From a bacterium (GTDB lineage: Bacteria > Patescibacteriota > Minisyncoccia > JACQLN01), in contig JAUYOU010000015.1 in assembly GCA_030697855.1 (NCBI GenBank), positions 1 to 17,563 of the forward strand: a stretch of 17,563 nt of DNA. The letters are read 5' to 3'. A program made the translations under genes and the position numbers. Below, piece after piece: positions 1-7,277 of the stretch (its first letter is position 1; each line of letters opens with the position of its first letter). The notes under the pieces were generated by a model, which saw only the letters and a list, made by a program, of their open reading frames with translations, was not told the origin of the DNA and made no database searches.

Positions 1-1635
1 ATCTAAAGTGTCGCCGATTTTAAAATCTTCGGCAAGTCCGTTATGCCTAAAAAATAAAACAGGGAAAGTTTTATTTATTTTTTTATCTGTTATAAAAATT
101 TTTAAATGTTCGGCCTTTTGTCCTAATAAAACAAGCTTTGTAACTTCAACTTCCCTACTTAAAAATTTTGGCTTTGAATTTGCCATTCCATACGGTTCGA
201 ACTTTTTTAAAGTCTCCATTAACGACCAGTCTATTTGACTTAAATTTATTTCTGCACTAATTTTTAACTTTTTTTGTAATAATTCTGGAGTTAAAACATT
301 TTTAGCATAAGCATCTAAACCTAATTTTACTTTTTCTGCATTGGAAATTTCAAAAGTACACCCACCAGCCGCAGGGTGTCCGCCGTACTGAATAAATAAA
401 TCCTTAACTGAACCTAAAGCGTCTATTAAATTAAAACCATCTATACTTCTAAGCGAACCCTTTGATTTAGAATCATCTATACTTTGATACAACATAACTG
501 GCCTTTGATAACGCTCGGCAATTTTAGAAGCCACCAAGCCCAAAAGATTAATAGACCAATCGGCCGAACCCTCCACAATAAAGTTAGGTAATTCTTTGTA
601 AGAATCTATTCTGGAGCGCACATCTTTTAAAACTTTATCTACAACTTGTTGGCGTTTACGATTATTGTCGTTTAAAGATAAAACCAGCTCATCAATTTTG
701 GCCTCATCGTTACTAGTTAAAAGTTCGTAAGCTAAATTAGCATGAGCCATTCGGCTCGCCGCATTAATGCGTGGGCCCAGTGTAAAACCCAAAGTGAAGC
801 TATCTAAATTGGTAGAAAGAGTTTCTAAATTATATTTAGCCTCAATTCCAGCCGATTCCATAAGTTTTCTTAAACCGATTCTTTTTGTTTTGGCTAAAAC
901 AAATAAACCATATTTAACCAACATCCTATTCTCATCCAAAAGTGGCATCATATCGGCTACAGTAGCCATAGCCACTAAATCTAAAAGCCATTTCGGCGAA
1001 GAACTATCTCCACCCTTAAGAGCACAGTGTAATTTAAAAGCGAGTCCCGTGCCACACAAACCCTTAAACGGATATGTGTCGCCTTCTTGATAGGGATTTA
1101 CAAAAGCCACTGTCGCTGGATTTCCTGCCACGGTTTGATGGTGATCTACCACGATCATATCTACCCCATTATTTTTCGCCCACTCTATTTCTTTAATGTT
1201 AGTAGTACCGCAATCCAAAGTTATTATAAGTTTAGCTCCATTAGCTATAATTGATTCTAAAGCAGTTTGATTAACACCGTGACCTTCTTTTTGCCGATCG
1301 GGCATATACACCTCTATTGGATAATCTATGCTTTTAAAATATTCTCCTAAAACTGTAGCCGAACAAACGCCATCTACATCGTAATCGGAATAAATAACAA
1401 TTTTCTGTTTTTGATCCACAGCGCGCTTGATACGCTCACAAGCCAATTGCATATCTTTAAGCAAAAAAGGATCGTGCAAGCCAGTAGAATATTCTGGATT
1501 AAAAAAACTATCTATTTTTTCTTTAGTATCTAAACCTCTATCCAAAAGCAGTGCAGATATTATTTCTGGATATTCAACATCCTTAGATAAAAAATCAGCC
1601 GTGGGCTGATCATTAAAAATCCATTTATATTTCAT
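1..1635 (-). CDS. recJ: RecJ single-stranded-DNA 5'-3' exonuclease (3' end beyond window)
   Basis: RecJ degrades single-stranded DNA from the 5' end in recombinational and mismatch repair. The reading frame is open from an ATG at 1635 to the left edge (545 codons), so only a short C-terminal piece should be missing compared with family members of about 560-580 residues. Visible DHH-phosphoesterase motifs are DYDVDG (residues 84-89), VVDHH (D164-H165-H166), ATVADMMPL, and LGPRINAASRM. The DHHA1 part ends in QYGGHPAAGG (H420), and an OB-like C-terminal region follows. The start lies 7 bases after the pgk stop and no Shine-Dalgarno is visible, so it is probably co-transcribed with tpiA and pgk. 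Recognition of the family is firm; the pairing with glycolytic genes is only genomic context. Confidence 0.95.
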   Translation of the reverse strand, partial: MKYKWIFNDQPTADFLSKDVEYPEIISALLLDRGLDTKEKIDSFFNPEYSTGLHDPFLLKDMQLACERIKRAVDQKQKIVIYSDYDVDGVCSATVLGEYFKSIDYPIEVYMPDRQKEGHGVNQTALESIIANGAKLIITLDCGTTNIKEIEWAKNNGVDMIVVDHHQTVAGNPATVAFVNPYQEGDTYPFKGLCGTGLAFKLHCALKGGDSSSPKWLLDLVAMATVADMMPLLDENRMLVKYGLFVLAKTKRIGLRKLMESAGIEAKYNLETLSTNLDSFTLGFTLGPRINAASRMAHANLAYELLTSNDEAKIDELVLSLNDNNRKRQQVVDKVLKDVRSRIDSYKELPNFIVEGSADWSINLLGLVASKIAERYQRPVMLYQSIDDSKSKGSLRSIDGFNLIDALGSVKDLFIQYGGHPAAGGCTFEISNAEKVKLGLDAYAKNVLTPELLQKKLKISAEINLSQIDWSLMETLKKFEPYGMANSKPKFLSREVEVTKLVLLGQKAEHLKIFITDKKINKTFPVLFFRHNGLAEDFKIGDTLD

Positions 1636-1642
1636 GCCAAAT

Positions 1643-2824
1643 TTATTTACTCTGTGATTCTAACACTTTTATACCAGGAAGTTCATCTCCTGCCAAAAAT
1701 TCTAACATCGCACCTCCGCCTGTGGAAATATATGTCATTTTATCCGTTAAACCTTCTTCGGCTAAAAAACCAATCAAGTCTCCCCCACCTATTATTTTCT
1801 CTCCACTGTTTTCGGCTACGGCTTTAGCAATTTCTAACGAACCCTTTCTAAAATCGGGCAATTCAACATAGCCTACCGGACCATTCCAAACAATCATCTT
1901 GGCTGTTTTAATTATTTTTTTAAAAGAAAAAATTGTTTCCGGCCCGATATCAACCACAAATTCTTCGGGTTTAACATCTTTTATTTTTCTTGTAGCTATA
2001 TTTTTAGCTCTGGCTAAAGATTCTGTAACAGAAACATCTGTTGGCAAAAATAAATTATTAGAAGCAGAACTAATTCTTTTGGCCTCGGTTAACAATTTTT
2101 CTTCTACTAAAGACTGACCCACGCTTAAACCTTTAGCGTTAAGAACAGTGTTAGCTAAAATACCGCCTAGTAAAATTGCTTCGGATTTATTTAAAAATTC
2201 CTTAATCAATTTTAGTTTTGTATCGGCCTTGGCTCCACCCATTATGAAAACTAAAGGATGACGAGGTTTAGCCCTAATCATTCCTAAAATAGAAACCTCT
2301 TTTTCCAAAAGAAAACCGGCGTAAGATTTTAAAAATTTAGGCAGACCCACAATAGAAGCATGTGCGCGATGTGAATCCGCAAAAGCATCGTTTACAAAAA
2401 TTTCGCCGTAACTAGCCAATTTTTTAGAAAAATTTTCTTCGTTAGATTCTTCTTCTTTGTGAAACCTTAAATTTTCCAACATTAAGACCTCACCTTCATT
2501 TAATTTAGCTATTTTATTTTCTGTTTCCTTACCAATAACTTCAGTACTAAAAAATATTTTATCCTTGTGCCACAGCTCTTTTAACCTAGAAAAAACTGAG
2601 TACAAACTAAAATGCATATCATGCCCTTTTGGTCTGCCTAAATGAGCAATTATTATTATTTTTGCTCCAGCATCGGAAAGATAATTTAAAGTGGGCAAAA
2701 TCGCGCGAATCCGCCAATCCGCCCCCACTGCTACTTCGCCGTCAACAATAGGTACATTAACATCGGCTCTTAAAATAACTTTTTTTCCATTTAGATCGGT
2801 TATTTTTTTTAAACTAGGTAACAT
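1643..2824 (-). CDS. pgk: Phosphoglycerate kinase
   Basis: Cytosolic glycolytic enzyme that transfers phosphate from 1,3-bisphosphoglycerate to ADP. The 393-residue length is normal for bacteria. Motifs in order are RADVNVP (19-25), the substrate-binding HLGRPKG (61-67), ENLRFHKEE (about 117-125), FVNDAF with SHRAHAS (143-157), GGAKADTK in the nucleotide-binding half, WNGPVGYVE, GGGDLIGF and the C-terminal STGGGAMLEFL. GGGDLIGF and GGAKADTK deviate mildly from the common GGGDSAAA and GGAKVSDK forms. The gene starts 3 bases after the tpiA stop and ends 7 bases before recJ, a compact operon without internal ribosome-binding sites. Translation is probably coupled to the preceding gene. Confidence 0.98.
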   Translation of the reverse strand: MLPSLKKITDLNGKKVILRADVNVPIVDGEVAVGADWRIRAILPTLNYLSDAGAKIIIIAHLGRPKGHDMHFSLYSVFSRLKELWHKDKIFFSTEVIGKETENKIAKLNEGEVLMLENLRFHKEEESNEENFSKKLASYGEIFVNDAFADSHRAHASIVGLPKFLKSYAGFLLEKEVSILGMIRAKPRHPLVFIMGGAKADTKLKLIKEFLNKSEAILLGGILANTVLNAKGLSVGQSLVEEKLLTEAKRISSASNNLFLPTDVSVTESLARAKNIATRKIKDVKPEEFVVDIGPETIFSFKKIIKTAKMIVWNGPVGYVELPDFRKGSLEIAKAVAENSGEKIIGGGDLIGFLAEEGLTDKMTYISTGGGAMLEFLAGDELPGIKVLESQSK

Positions 2825-2827
2825 TGG

Positions 2828-3571
2828 TTATGATTTTTTTATTATTTCGTAAAATTCATCACTTTTTAAAGAAGCTCCGCCCACCAAAGCGCCATCAATA
2901 TATGGTTCACTTAAAAACTTACTTGCATTTTCTGCATTAACCGAACCGCCATACAAAAACTTTATCTTTTTAGAATCTTCGCCAAACATTTTAAATGCAG
3001 TATGTTTAAGCTCGCCTATTATTTGGTTAGACCGCGCTGGGTTATCTGGCTTAGCATTGGGTGTAGTACTTATAGCCCATACAGGTTCGTAAGCCACAAT
3101 TAATTTTTCTAATTTTGATTTATCAGCGCCCGTAATACTTTTTTTAAAACTTTTTATAACTTCATCCGAGTGATCATCTTTCTGAAGTTCGCCTACAGCA
3201 ACTATTACATTAAAACCAGCTTCTAAAGCTGTATTCATTTTTTTATTAATATCTTCATCGGTTTCACCAAAAATTAAACGACGCTCGGAATGACCCACTA
3301 AAACCCATTCCACACCAACACCTTTTAACATTGGTAAAGAAACTTCGCCGGTATAAGCGCCTCTCTTTTCCCAAAAAACATTTTGGGCTCCCCATTTAAA
3401 ATGCTTAAAACGTTTTACTAATTCTTCTAAAAAAATAAATGGCGGCAAAAGAACAACTTTTTCGAACTCTTCCACCTTCATTAAATGAGCCAAACCAGAA
3501 ACCAAGGCAATGGCTTCGTTTAACGTTGTTGGATTTAATTTCCAGTTAGCAATAATTAGCTTGTTAGCCAT
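2828..3571 (-). CDS. tpiA: Triosephosphate isomerase
   Basis: Interconverts dihydroxyacetone phosphate and glyceraldehyde 3-phosphate in glycolysis. At 247 residues it is standard length. The substrate-binding ANWKLN (N9, K11), the catalytic histidine in VGHSERR (H94), the catalytic glutamate in VAYEPVWAI (E162) and the phosphate-binding YGGSV (207-211) are all present. The usual cysteine before the GE of the CxGE motif is replaced (VAVGEL). It is the first gene of the tpiA-pgk-recJ operon. No Shine-Dalgarno precedes the ATG, but an extended -10 box (TGATATCTA) ends 7 bases before it, which suggests a leaderless transcript. Confidence 0.98.
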   Translation of the reverse strand: MANKLIIANWKLNPTTLNEAIALVSGLAHLMKVEEFEKVVLLPPFIFLEELVKRFKHFKWGAQNVFWEKRGAYTGEVSLPMLKGVGVEWVLVGHSERRLIFGETDEDINKKMNTALEAGFNVIVAVGELQKDDHSDEVIKSFKKSITGADKSKLEKLIVAYEPVWAISTTPNAKPDNPARSNQIIGELKHTAFKMFGEDSKKIKFLYGGSVNAENASKFLSEPYIDGALVGGASLKSDEFYEIIKKS

Positions 3572-3578
3572 TAGGGTT

Positions 3579-3587
3579 TAGATATCA
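3579..3587 (-). promoter_or_regulatory. Candidate extended -10 promoter of the tpiA-pgk-recJ operon
   Basis: Minus-strand TGATATCTA (TG, one base, TATCTA) ends 7 bases before the tpiA ATG. With a start site about 7 bases downstream of a -10 box, the mRNA would begin at or next to the start codon. The TATCT core is shared with the promoters at 11731 and 16745. No convincing -35 box is visible. Confidence 0.45.
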
Positions 3588-3605
3588 TCAATTTCTTTAA
3601 TAACC

Positions 3606-3699
3606 AAAAATCATTTCGAGCGATTTCAAGGAGGTTCGATCTAATTACAAAGAGGGAGGATGTAAAAGCTCCTCCTTGCAGGAGCGAGAAACGATTTTT
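3606..3699. repeat. Palindromic intergenic element, family B (divergent copy)
   Basis: This 94-bp element fills most of the tpiA/galT gap. Its ends are imperfect inverted repeats: AAAAATCATTTCG at 3606-3618 matches the complement of 3687-3699 at 11 of 13 positions. An inner hairpin GGAGGA/TCCTCC (3655-3660 with 3670-3675) adds structure. The left end (ATCATTTCGAGC) resembles the left end of the copy at 14848 (ATCATTCCGAGC), and the size is close to both other copies (88 and 93 bp). Membership is less certain than for the 8170/14848 pair. Neither flanking inverted repeat is followed by a clear T tract. Confidence 0.55.
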
Positions 3700-3716
3700 A
3701 AAACTAACAATAAACA

Positions 3717-4709
3717 TTATATCTTAATATTCCTCAAATACTCCGCCGCTTCATCTGGGTCAGTATTTATAACTTCACCGCCCGTACCTAATTCAAAACC
3801 GCCCCAAACGCCTAATCTTGGGTTTATTTCTAAATGCCAATGGTAAAAACCGTAATCGTGTTCGGCATCGGTGGGCGGAGTATGTATAAAAAAATTATAG
3901 GCAGGATTATTTAAGCCATGAAAAATCTTGGCTAAAGAAACTCTTAAGGCTTCGGCAAAATCTTTTAATTCTAGATTATTTGCTTCTTCAAAAAAAACTT
4001 GATGTTTTTTAGGAAAAATTCTTATTTCGTACGAAAATCTTGGTATATAAGGCACCAACGCTACAAAACTATCATTTTCGAATATTACTCTTTTTTGTTC
4101 TTTAAGTTCCCATTCTATAATATCGCAATGGACGCAACGCTTTCTTTCCATCTTATATATAGCCGAACCAGATAAACTCCGGCTAATATCCGACGGTATA
4201 AAAGGTATGGCTAATATTTGGGAATGCGGATGAGAAACCGAAGCCCCAGCCTCACGTCCATGATTATGAATTATTAAAATATAATTAGCGCATTCTTTAT
4301 TTTTAAGATTGTTATATCTATCGTGATAAGCCGAAACAATTTGCCAAACGCTTTCGCTATCTAATTCGGCTATACCTTTTTTATGATCTTTAAAAATTAC
4401 AACTTCATGATAGCCTGCTGAATCTTTTATTAAATACGGACCATATCTTTTTTCTGAATTACAAACCTCGCCCCTTATTATGGGAAATTTATTATTAACC
4501 ACTTTTATACCCGATGAATAATTTTTTACAATTTCATTACCGTGAGCTTTGGGGTCTTCGAAAGGACAAAGATTAATGGGCGTTTCTTCGTGGAGATTTT
4601 TGTTCGACCCAAAAAAATCCGGCTTTTTAGATCTGCCAGAAGAAATTATAATCCAATCACGGCTAACTGGATCTTGGCGAAGTTCCGAAGTTTCTTTTTT
4701 ATTTTCCAT
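3717..4709 (-). CDS. galT: Galactose-1-phosphate uridylyltransferase family protein
   Basis: A HIT-superfamily nucleotidyltransferase that exchanges UMP between UDP-glucose and galactose 1-phosphate in the Leloir pathway. The 330-residue protein carries the opening RQDPVSRDWIIIS, NHGREAGASVSHPHSQ with the expected nucleophile H162 in H160-P-H162-S-Q164, and the C-terminal HWHLEINPRLGVWGGFELGTG region typical of this branch. A CxxC pair (C192, C195) may bind zinc, but the N-terminal pair has only C48 (CPFE instead of CPxC). No galK or galE is seen nearby, so a related sugar-1-phosphate nucleotidyl- or phosphorylase activity remains possible. The start ATG has GAGGAG only 2 bases upstream, too close for a normal Shine-Dalgarno. 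A palindromic element at 4717-4811 lies just upstream. Confidence 0.88.
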   Translation of the reverse strand: MENKKETSELRQDPVSRDWIIISSGRSKKPDFFGSNKNLHEETPINLCPFEDPKAHGNEIVKNYSSGIKVVNNKFPIIRGEVCNSEKRYGPYLIKDSAGYHEVVIFKDHKKGIAELDSESVWQIVSAYHDRYNNLKNKECANYILIIHNHGREAGASVSHPHSQILAIPFIPSDISRSLSGSAIYKMERKRCVHCDIIEWELKEQKRVIFENDSFVALVPYIPRFSYEIRIFPKKHQVFFEEANNLELKDFAEALRVSLAKIFHGLNNPAYNFFIHTPPTDAEHDYGFYHWHLEINPRLGVWGGFELGTGGEVINTDPDEAAEYLRNIKI

Positions 4710-4716
4710 AACTCCT

Positions 4717-4811
4717 CGCTAATATACGAATTAACGCGAATATACTAATAAGAATTTATTCGTTGTGTCAGACACGATTCGCTATATTAGCTTTGATTAG
4801 CTATATTGGCG
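4717..4811. repeat. Palindromic intergenic element C with central 11-base palindrome
   Basis: A 95-bp element lies between the glycosyltransferase gene and galT. Its ends are inverted repeats matching at 9 of 10 positions (CGCTAATATA at 4717-4726 and the complement of 4802-4811). Shorter related words (ATATTAGC, GCGAAT, ATTCGC) recur inside it. The centre holds a perfect palindrome GTGTCAGACAC (4765-4775). Read on the minus strand, the galT-proximal end contains TATATT 11 bases before the galT start, a possible -10 box. It could be a mobile palindrome or a regulatory region of galT. No second copy is in the window. Confidence 0.5.
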
Positions 4812-4815
4812 AAAA

Positions 4816-5547
4816 CTATTTGTATTTTCCACTCCACAAATTCAATCTTACTTTTACAGTATCACGTAACACGCCTAAATAGCCTGATAACTTTACATGG
4901 CTCTCGGCGTCATTCTCCCAATAGATAGGAATGATGCTAATTTTATACTTGAATTTTCTAGCGAGAGCCAATACCTCCACATCAAAACCCCAGCGATTTA
5001 TAGTTGCCTTAGAAAATATTTTATTAGCAGCTTCGGCCGAAAATCCTTTAAAGCCATTTTGCGTATCCCAGATACCAAAAACAGCCACCACTTGAATAAA
5101 AATATTGCCCATATTGCCCAGTAAACGCTTAAAAGCTGGTTGCGGTATGGCTTGCGTAGCGCCAATGGCATCTTTATAATCACGCGAACCGATAACAACA
5201 TGAAGGCCTTCTTTGAATTTTGGAATCATTTTTTCCAAATGTTTAATATCTGTAGAATTATCGGCGTCTGTAAAAACCCTATATTCGCCTTTAGCCTCTA
5301 ACATTCCTTGCCGAACCACAAAACCCTTGCCGTGGTTTTGTTTATTATTTATAACTTTTAACTCTGTCCAATCTAAAGAAAATTTTTCCGCAATTTCGGC
5401 GGTTTTATCTTTGGCGCCATCTATCACAACCAAAACCTCGTAAGAATAATCTTGGGAAGATAAATATTCTTTAATCCTTTGCAACGTTTTAACTATCCTT
5501 TTTTCCTCGTTATAAGACGGAATTATTATAGATATATAGGGATTCAT
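4816..5547 (-). CDS. Family 2 glycosyltransferase, ALG5/dolichyl-phosphate-glucose-synthase-like
   Basis: Predicted to transfer a hexose from a nucleotide sugar to a lipid phosphate or glycan at the membrane. The 243 residues form a GT-A domain: ISIIIPSYNEEKRI (5-18), VVIDGAKDKT with D43, the nucleotide-binding NHGKG (71-75), and the metal-binding motif TDADNSTD with D94 and D96. The GSRD, GNMGN, WDTQNGFKGF and NRWGFDVE segments are characteristic of ALG5/DPM1-like enzymes. No transmembrane helix follows the catalytic domain, so it should be soluble or peripheral. The start has no Shine-Dalgarno; an extended -10 (TGATAAAAT) ends 8 bases before it. Exact donor and acceptor cannot be read from sequence. 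Confidence 0.9.
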   Translation of the reverse strand: MNPYISIIIPSYNEEKRIVKTLQRIKEYLSSQDYSYEVLVVIDGAKDKTAEIAEKFSLDWTELKVINNKQNHGKGFVVRQGMLEAKGEYRVFTDADNSTDIKHLEKMIPKFKEGLHVVIGSRDYKDAIGATQAIPQPAFKRLLGNMGNIFIQVVAVFGIWDTQNGFKGFSAEAANKIFSKATINRWGFDVEVLALARKFKYKISIIPIYWENDAESHVKLSGYLGVLRDTVKVRLNLWSGKYK

Positions 5548-5555
5548 ATGGCTTT

Positions 5556-5564
5556 ATTTTATCA
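5556..5564 (-). promoter_or_regulatory. Candidate extended -10 promoter of the glycosyltransferase gene
   Basis: Minus-strand TGATAAAAT (TG, one base, TAAAAT) ends 8 bases before the ATG at 5547, in the same place as the boxes of tpiA and adk. It implies a leaderless or nearly leaderless mRNA. No -35 box is evident. Confidence 0.45.
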
Positions 5565-5590
5565 TTTCTGAAGTTTAAGGCCAAATAAAA

Positions 5591-5670
5591 TCCCGTAGTG
5601 AAATTTGGACTACTTTTCAGTATTTTATGTTTTGCTCTTGCAAAACATTTGTCCAAATTCTACTACGGGA
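5591..5670. repeat. Nested palindromic intergenic element, family A
   Basis: This 80-bp element has 20-base terminal inverted repeats: 5591-5610 (TCCCGTAGTGAAATTTGGAC) against the complement of 5651-5670, identical at 18 of 20 positions. Inside is a second, perfect 9-bp hairpin, ATGTTTTGC/GCAAAACAT (5627-5635 with 5640-5648), with a four-base loop TCTT. The same outer words and the same two-stem layout return at 7320-7393. It lies between the terminator of the zinc-ribbon gene and the glycosyltransferase promoter, outside any gene. Confidence 0.8.
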
Positions 5671-5697
5671 TAAAAAAGACTCCGTTTTTATACGGAG
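5671..5697 (-). terminator. Intrinsic terminator after the zinc-ribbon gene
   Basis: Read on the minus strand, CTCCGT (5697-5692), a six-base loop and ACGGAG (5685-5680) form a hairpin followed directly by TCTTTTTTA. It lies 18 bases past the stop of the zinc-ribbon gene and ends that two-gene transcript. Family A element 5591-5670 follows immediately. Confidence 0.85.
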
Positions 5698-5714
5698 CCG
5701 TGACAATCTATATG

Positions 5715-6065
5715 TTATTGATCACCGAAATAACCATCGTGTCTCATAGGATACTCAGCTCGAAGGGGTCTTAATGAAACAATTTCTTCTCCTGATTTCC
5801 TTGCTTCTTGTATTTCTTCGTCAGTTTTATCAACCAACTCCAAATCCCTCTTAAGCTCTTCTTGATCACTCAAAAACGGCATTATATCCGAAGTGGAACT
5901 GAATTTTTTTGGATCTGTAAAAACATTGGTGCATCTTGTACAAGCAAAAAGATTTACAGCTCTAAAAGTTCCTATAATTCCTTTTGTAGATTCCCTAGAA
6001 GAATGTCCTATAGATTCATAACCATCGTTACCGCAAACCACGCATTTGAAAGGAACTTTATTCAT
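5715..6065 (-). CDS. Small zinc-ribbon protein of unknown function
   Basis: I do not recognise this 116-residue protein. Its N-terminal half has two CxxC knuckles, C8-V-V-C11 and C42-T-R-C45, separated by 30 residues rich in Ser, Gly and charged side chains, which is the layout of a zinc ribbon. The C-terminal half (about 60-116) is acidic and predicted helical, with an Arg-rich end. No membrane segment or signal peptide is visible. The start is supported by a strong Shine-Dalgarno, AAGGAGAG, ending 6 bases before ATG, unusual for this window. It follows the small membrane-protein gene by 18 bases, so the two form one operon closed by the terminator at 5671-5697. A nucleic-acid-binding or adaptor role is conceivable but unproven. 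Confidence 0.8.
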   Translation of the reverse strand: MNKVPFKCVVCGNDGYESIGHSSRESTKGIIGTFRAVNLFACTRCTNVFTDPKKFSSTSDIMPFLSDQEELKRDLELVDKTDEEIQEARKSGEEIVSLRPLRAEYPMRHDGYFGDQ

Positions 6066-6083
6066 TTCAGCTCTCCTTTGTTT

Positions 6084-6305
6084 CTAGACACGAGTTTGAG
6101 ATGTAGGTTCCATAACAGTGTTTCTATTTTGGTTATCCTCAAAAACCCTATCTATTCTTTCTCCGCTTCTACCAGCAGACATAAAAAACAAAACCATGCC
6201 AAAAAGAACAAAACAAAGAACAAAACTAATCACAGCACCCCACGCAAAACTTCCCCAATCTTGAGGTGTAATAACCCCTAAGACATCATAAAAAAGCTTT
6301 GTCAT
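6084..6305 (-). CDS. Small single-pass membrane protein of unknown function
   Basis: The product has 73 residues and one hydrophobic helix at about residues 22-43 (starting WGAVISFVLCFVLFG). A short N-terminal part (LFYDVLGVITPQDW) precedes it, and a hydrophilic charged tail with SGERIDRVFEDNQ follows. The tail after the helix carries Arg residues and is probably cytoplasmic. A near-perfect Shine-Dalgarno, AAGGAGGT, lies 5 bases before the ATG, which makes this a real gene despite its size. It is the first gene of a unit with the zinc-ribbon gene. A candidate promoter lies at 6339-6368, inside the end of ruvX. No family was recognised. Confidence 0.8.
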   Translation of the reverse strand: MTKLFYDVLGVITPQDWGSFAWGAVISFVLCFVLFGMVLFFMSAGRSGERIDRVFEDNQNRNTVMEPTSQTRV

Positions 6306-6338
6306 ACCAACCTCCTTTAAGAGATTTTGACTAGCCTA

Positions 6339-6368
6339 AAAATACAACAAACTATACTCGTCGGTCAA
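6339..6368 (-). promoter_or_regulatory. Candidate -35/-10 promoter of the small membrane protein/zinc-ribbon unit
   Basis: On the minus strand TTGACC (6368-6363) is followed after 18 bases by TATTTT (6344-6339). The -35 box lies within the last codons of ruvX. Transcription would start near 6332, giving a leader of roughly 27 bases that contains the Shine-Dalgarno. Confidence 0.4.
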
Positions 6369-6723
6369 GGTATGTCTGTAAAATCAGAGCTGCGGAAGAT
6401 TCATCTATTTTGGTAGAATTTTCAGCGGCCATTTTAGAAGAAAATATTTCATTAACAGTTTCCACAGAAACATCTGTTCTAGCCTCTAAATCTTCCGAAA
6501 ATTCAATAATCTTTTCGGCAAATTCATTTACTTCACCGTTGAAACTAACGGGTATACCTACTATAATTTTTTCTACAGCTTCTATATTAACAATATCTGC
6601 AAGATCGTTTAAAACACCTTCGCTATTTAAAATAGTTTTTAGTGGAGTAGCTATTTTTAACAAACTATCACCCTTAGCTAAACCTATTCTTTTTTCTCCG
6701 TAATCAATTCCTAAATAAATCAT
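6352..6723 (-). CDS. ruvX: Putative pre-16S rRNA nuclease / Holliday-junction resolvase-like YqgF (RuvX)
   Basis: RNase H-fold nuclease of the YqgF/RuvX family, which processes the 5' end of pre-16S rRNA in E. coli. I chose the ATG at 6723, giving 123 residues, because the protein then opens with the family signature MIYLGIDYGEKRIG. The frame extends 31 codons further upstream, but that part lies inside the preceding gene and is unrelated to the family. The acidic residues D7, E92 (in VNE, normally DER) and D108 (in IDESSAALILQTYLD) fit the catalytic set, and VGIPVSFNGE (55-64) is conserved. Start and preceding stop overlap as ATGA (6720-6723), so translation is coupled to the DUF457 gene. 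Confidence 0.92.
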   Translation of the reverse strand: MIYLGIDYGEKRIGLAKGDSLLKIATPLKTILNSEGVLNDLADIVNIEAVEKIIVGIPVSFNGEVNEFAEKIIEFSEDLEARTDVSVETVNEIFSSKMAAENSTKIDESSAALILQTYLDRRV

Positions 6724-7277
6724 AAGATTGCGTATAAAAGTAAAATTCCCAATAAAAAAACTACTAATTCCAAAATAAATACCGGATGAAATTTTAAATA
6801 AAAATTCCTTAACCAATGATCATCTCCATATTTTGCAATGACTTCTTTCAATTCTTTTGGCTCCCAAGAAACAACAATCTTATTACCAATCAAAGCTCCG
6901 TGGTCGTTAGTAAAAAATTTATAAGCTCTATTAGAAAACGGCCATAACCATTTTATACCCCAACCCATACCAATACTGTCGTGTAAAAAATGTGCTAATA
7001 AGTTTAAACCAATAACAAACGCCCAAAAATTTCCAAAAAAATAATTAACTACAAAAACAAGAGGAATAAACGTTAAAGGAAAATGAGTGAGTTCCCTATG
7101 ATGACCCTGAACTCTGCCACCAACCCTACCTCTTTTAGCAAGTTCAACAAAAACGTCTAGATCTGGAATCAAATTGGCCAGTACACTCATAATTGCCAAT
7201 TTTAATGTTAAATCAACCTCGTAAATATGAGAGGCTAGAATAGAGATTAATATTCCAATTCCTATATCAAAAGGCAT
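6720..7277 (-). CDS. DUF457/YdjM-type membrane-bound putative metal-dependent hydrolase
   Basis: A 185-residue integral membrane protein with about four hydrophobic segments (near 3-18, 66-82, 84-99 and 165-184). Conserved polar motifs lie at their edges: LIPDLDVF (36-43), GHHRELTHFP (58-67) and HFLHD (96-100), followed by WLWPF. These His/Asp clusters are the hallmark of the DUF457 family, annotated as membrane-bound metal-dependent hydrolases; the substrate is unknown. The ATG at 7277 has no Shine-Dalgarno, and its first two bases can pair in a 10-bp hairpin (7276-7318). The stop overlaps the ruvX start. It lies downstream of map but is separated from it by a palindromic element. Confidence 0.85.
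   Translation of the reverse strand: MPFDIGIGILISILASHIYEVDLTLKLAIMSVLANLIPDLDVFVELAKRGRVGGRVQGHHRELTHFPLTFIPLVFVVNYFFGNFWAFVIGLNLLAHFLHDSIGMGWGIKWLWPFSNRAYKFFTNDHGALIGNKIVVSWEPKELKEVIAKYGDDHWLRNFYLKFHPVFILELVVFLLGILLLYAIL

Noticed and set aside
767..1090. A 107-codon plus-strand open frame
   Set aside because: It is antisense to conserved RecJ motifs and has no recognisable domain.
5808..6281. A 157-codon plus-strand open frame
   Set aside because: It runs antisense across two minus-strand genes with strong Shine-Dalgarno sequences, is rich in Ser, Phe and Lys as expected from antisense reading, and has no ribosome-binding site.
6724..6816. A 31-codon N-terminal extension of ruvX
   Set aside because: It lies inside the DUF457 gene, has no family similarity, and the ATG at 6723 gives the standard YqgF N-terminus with an ATGA overlap.
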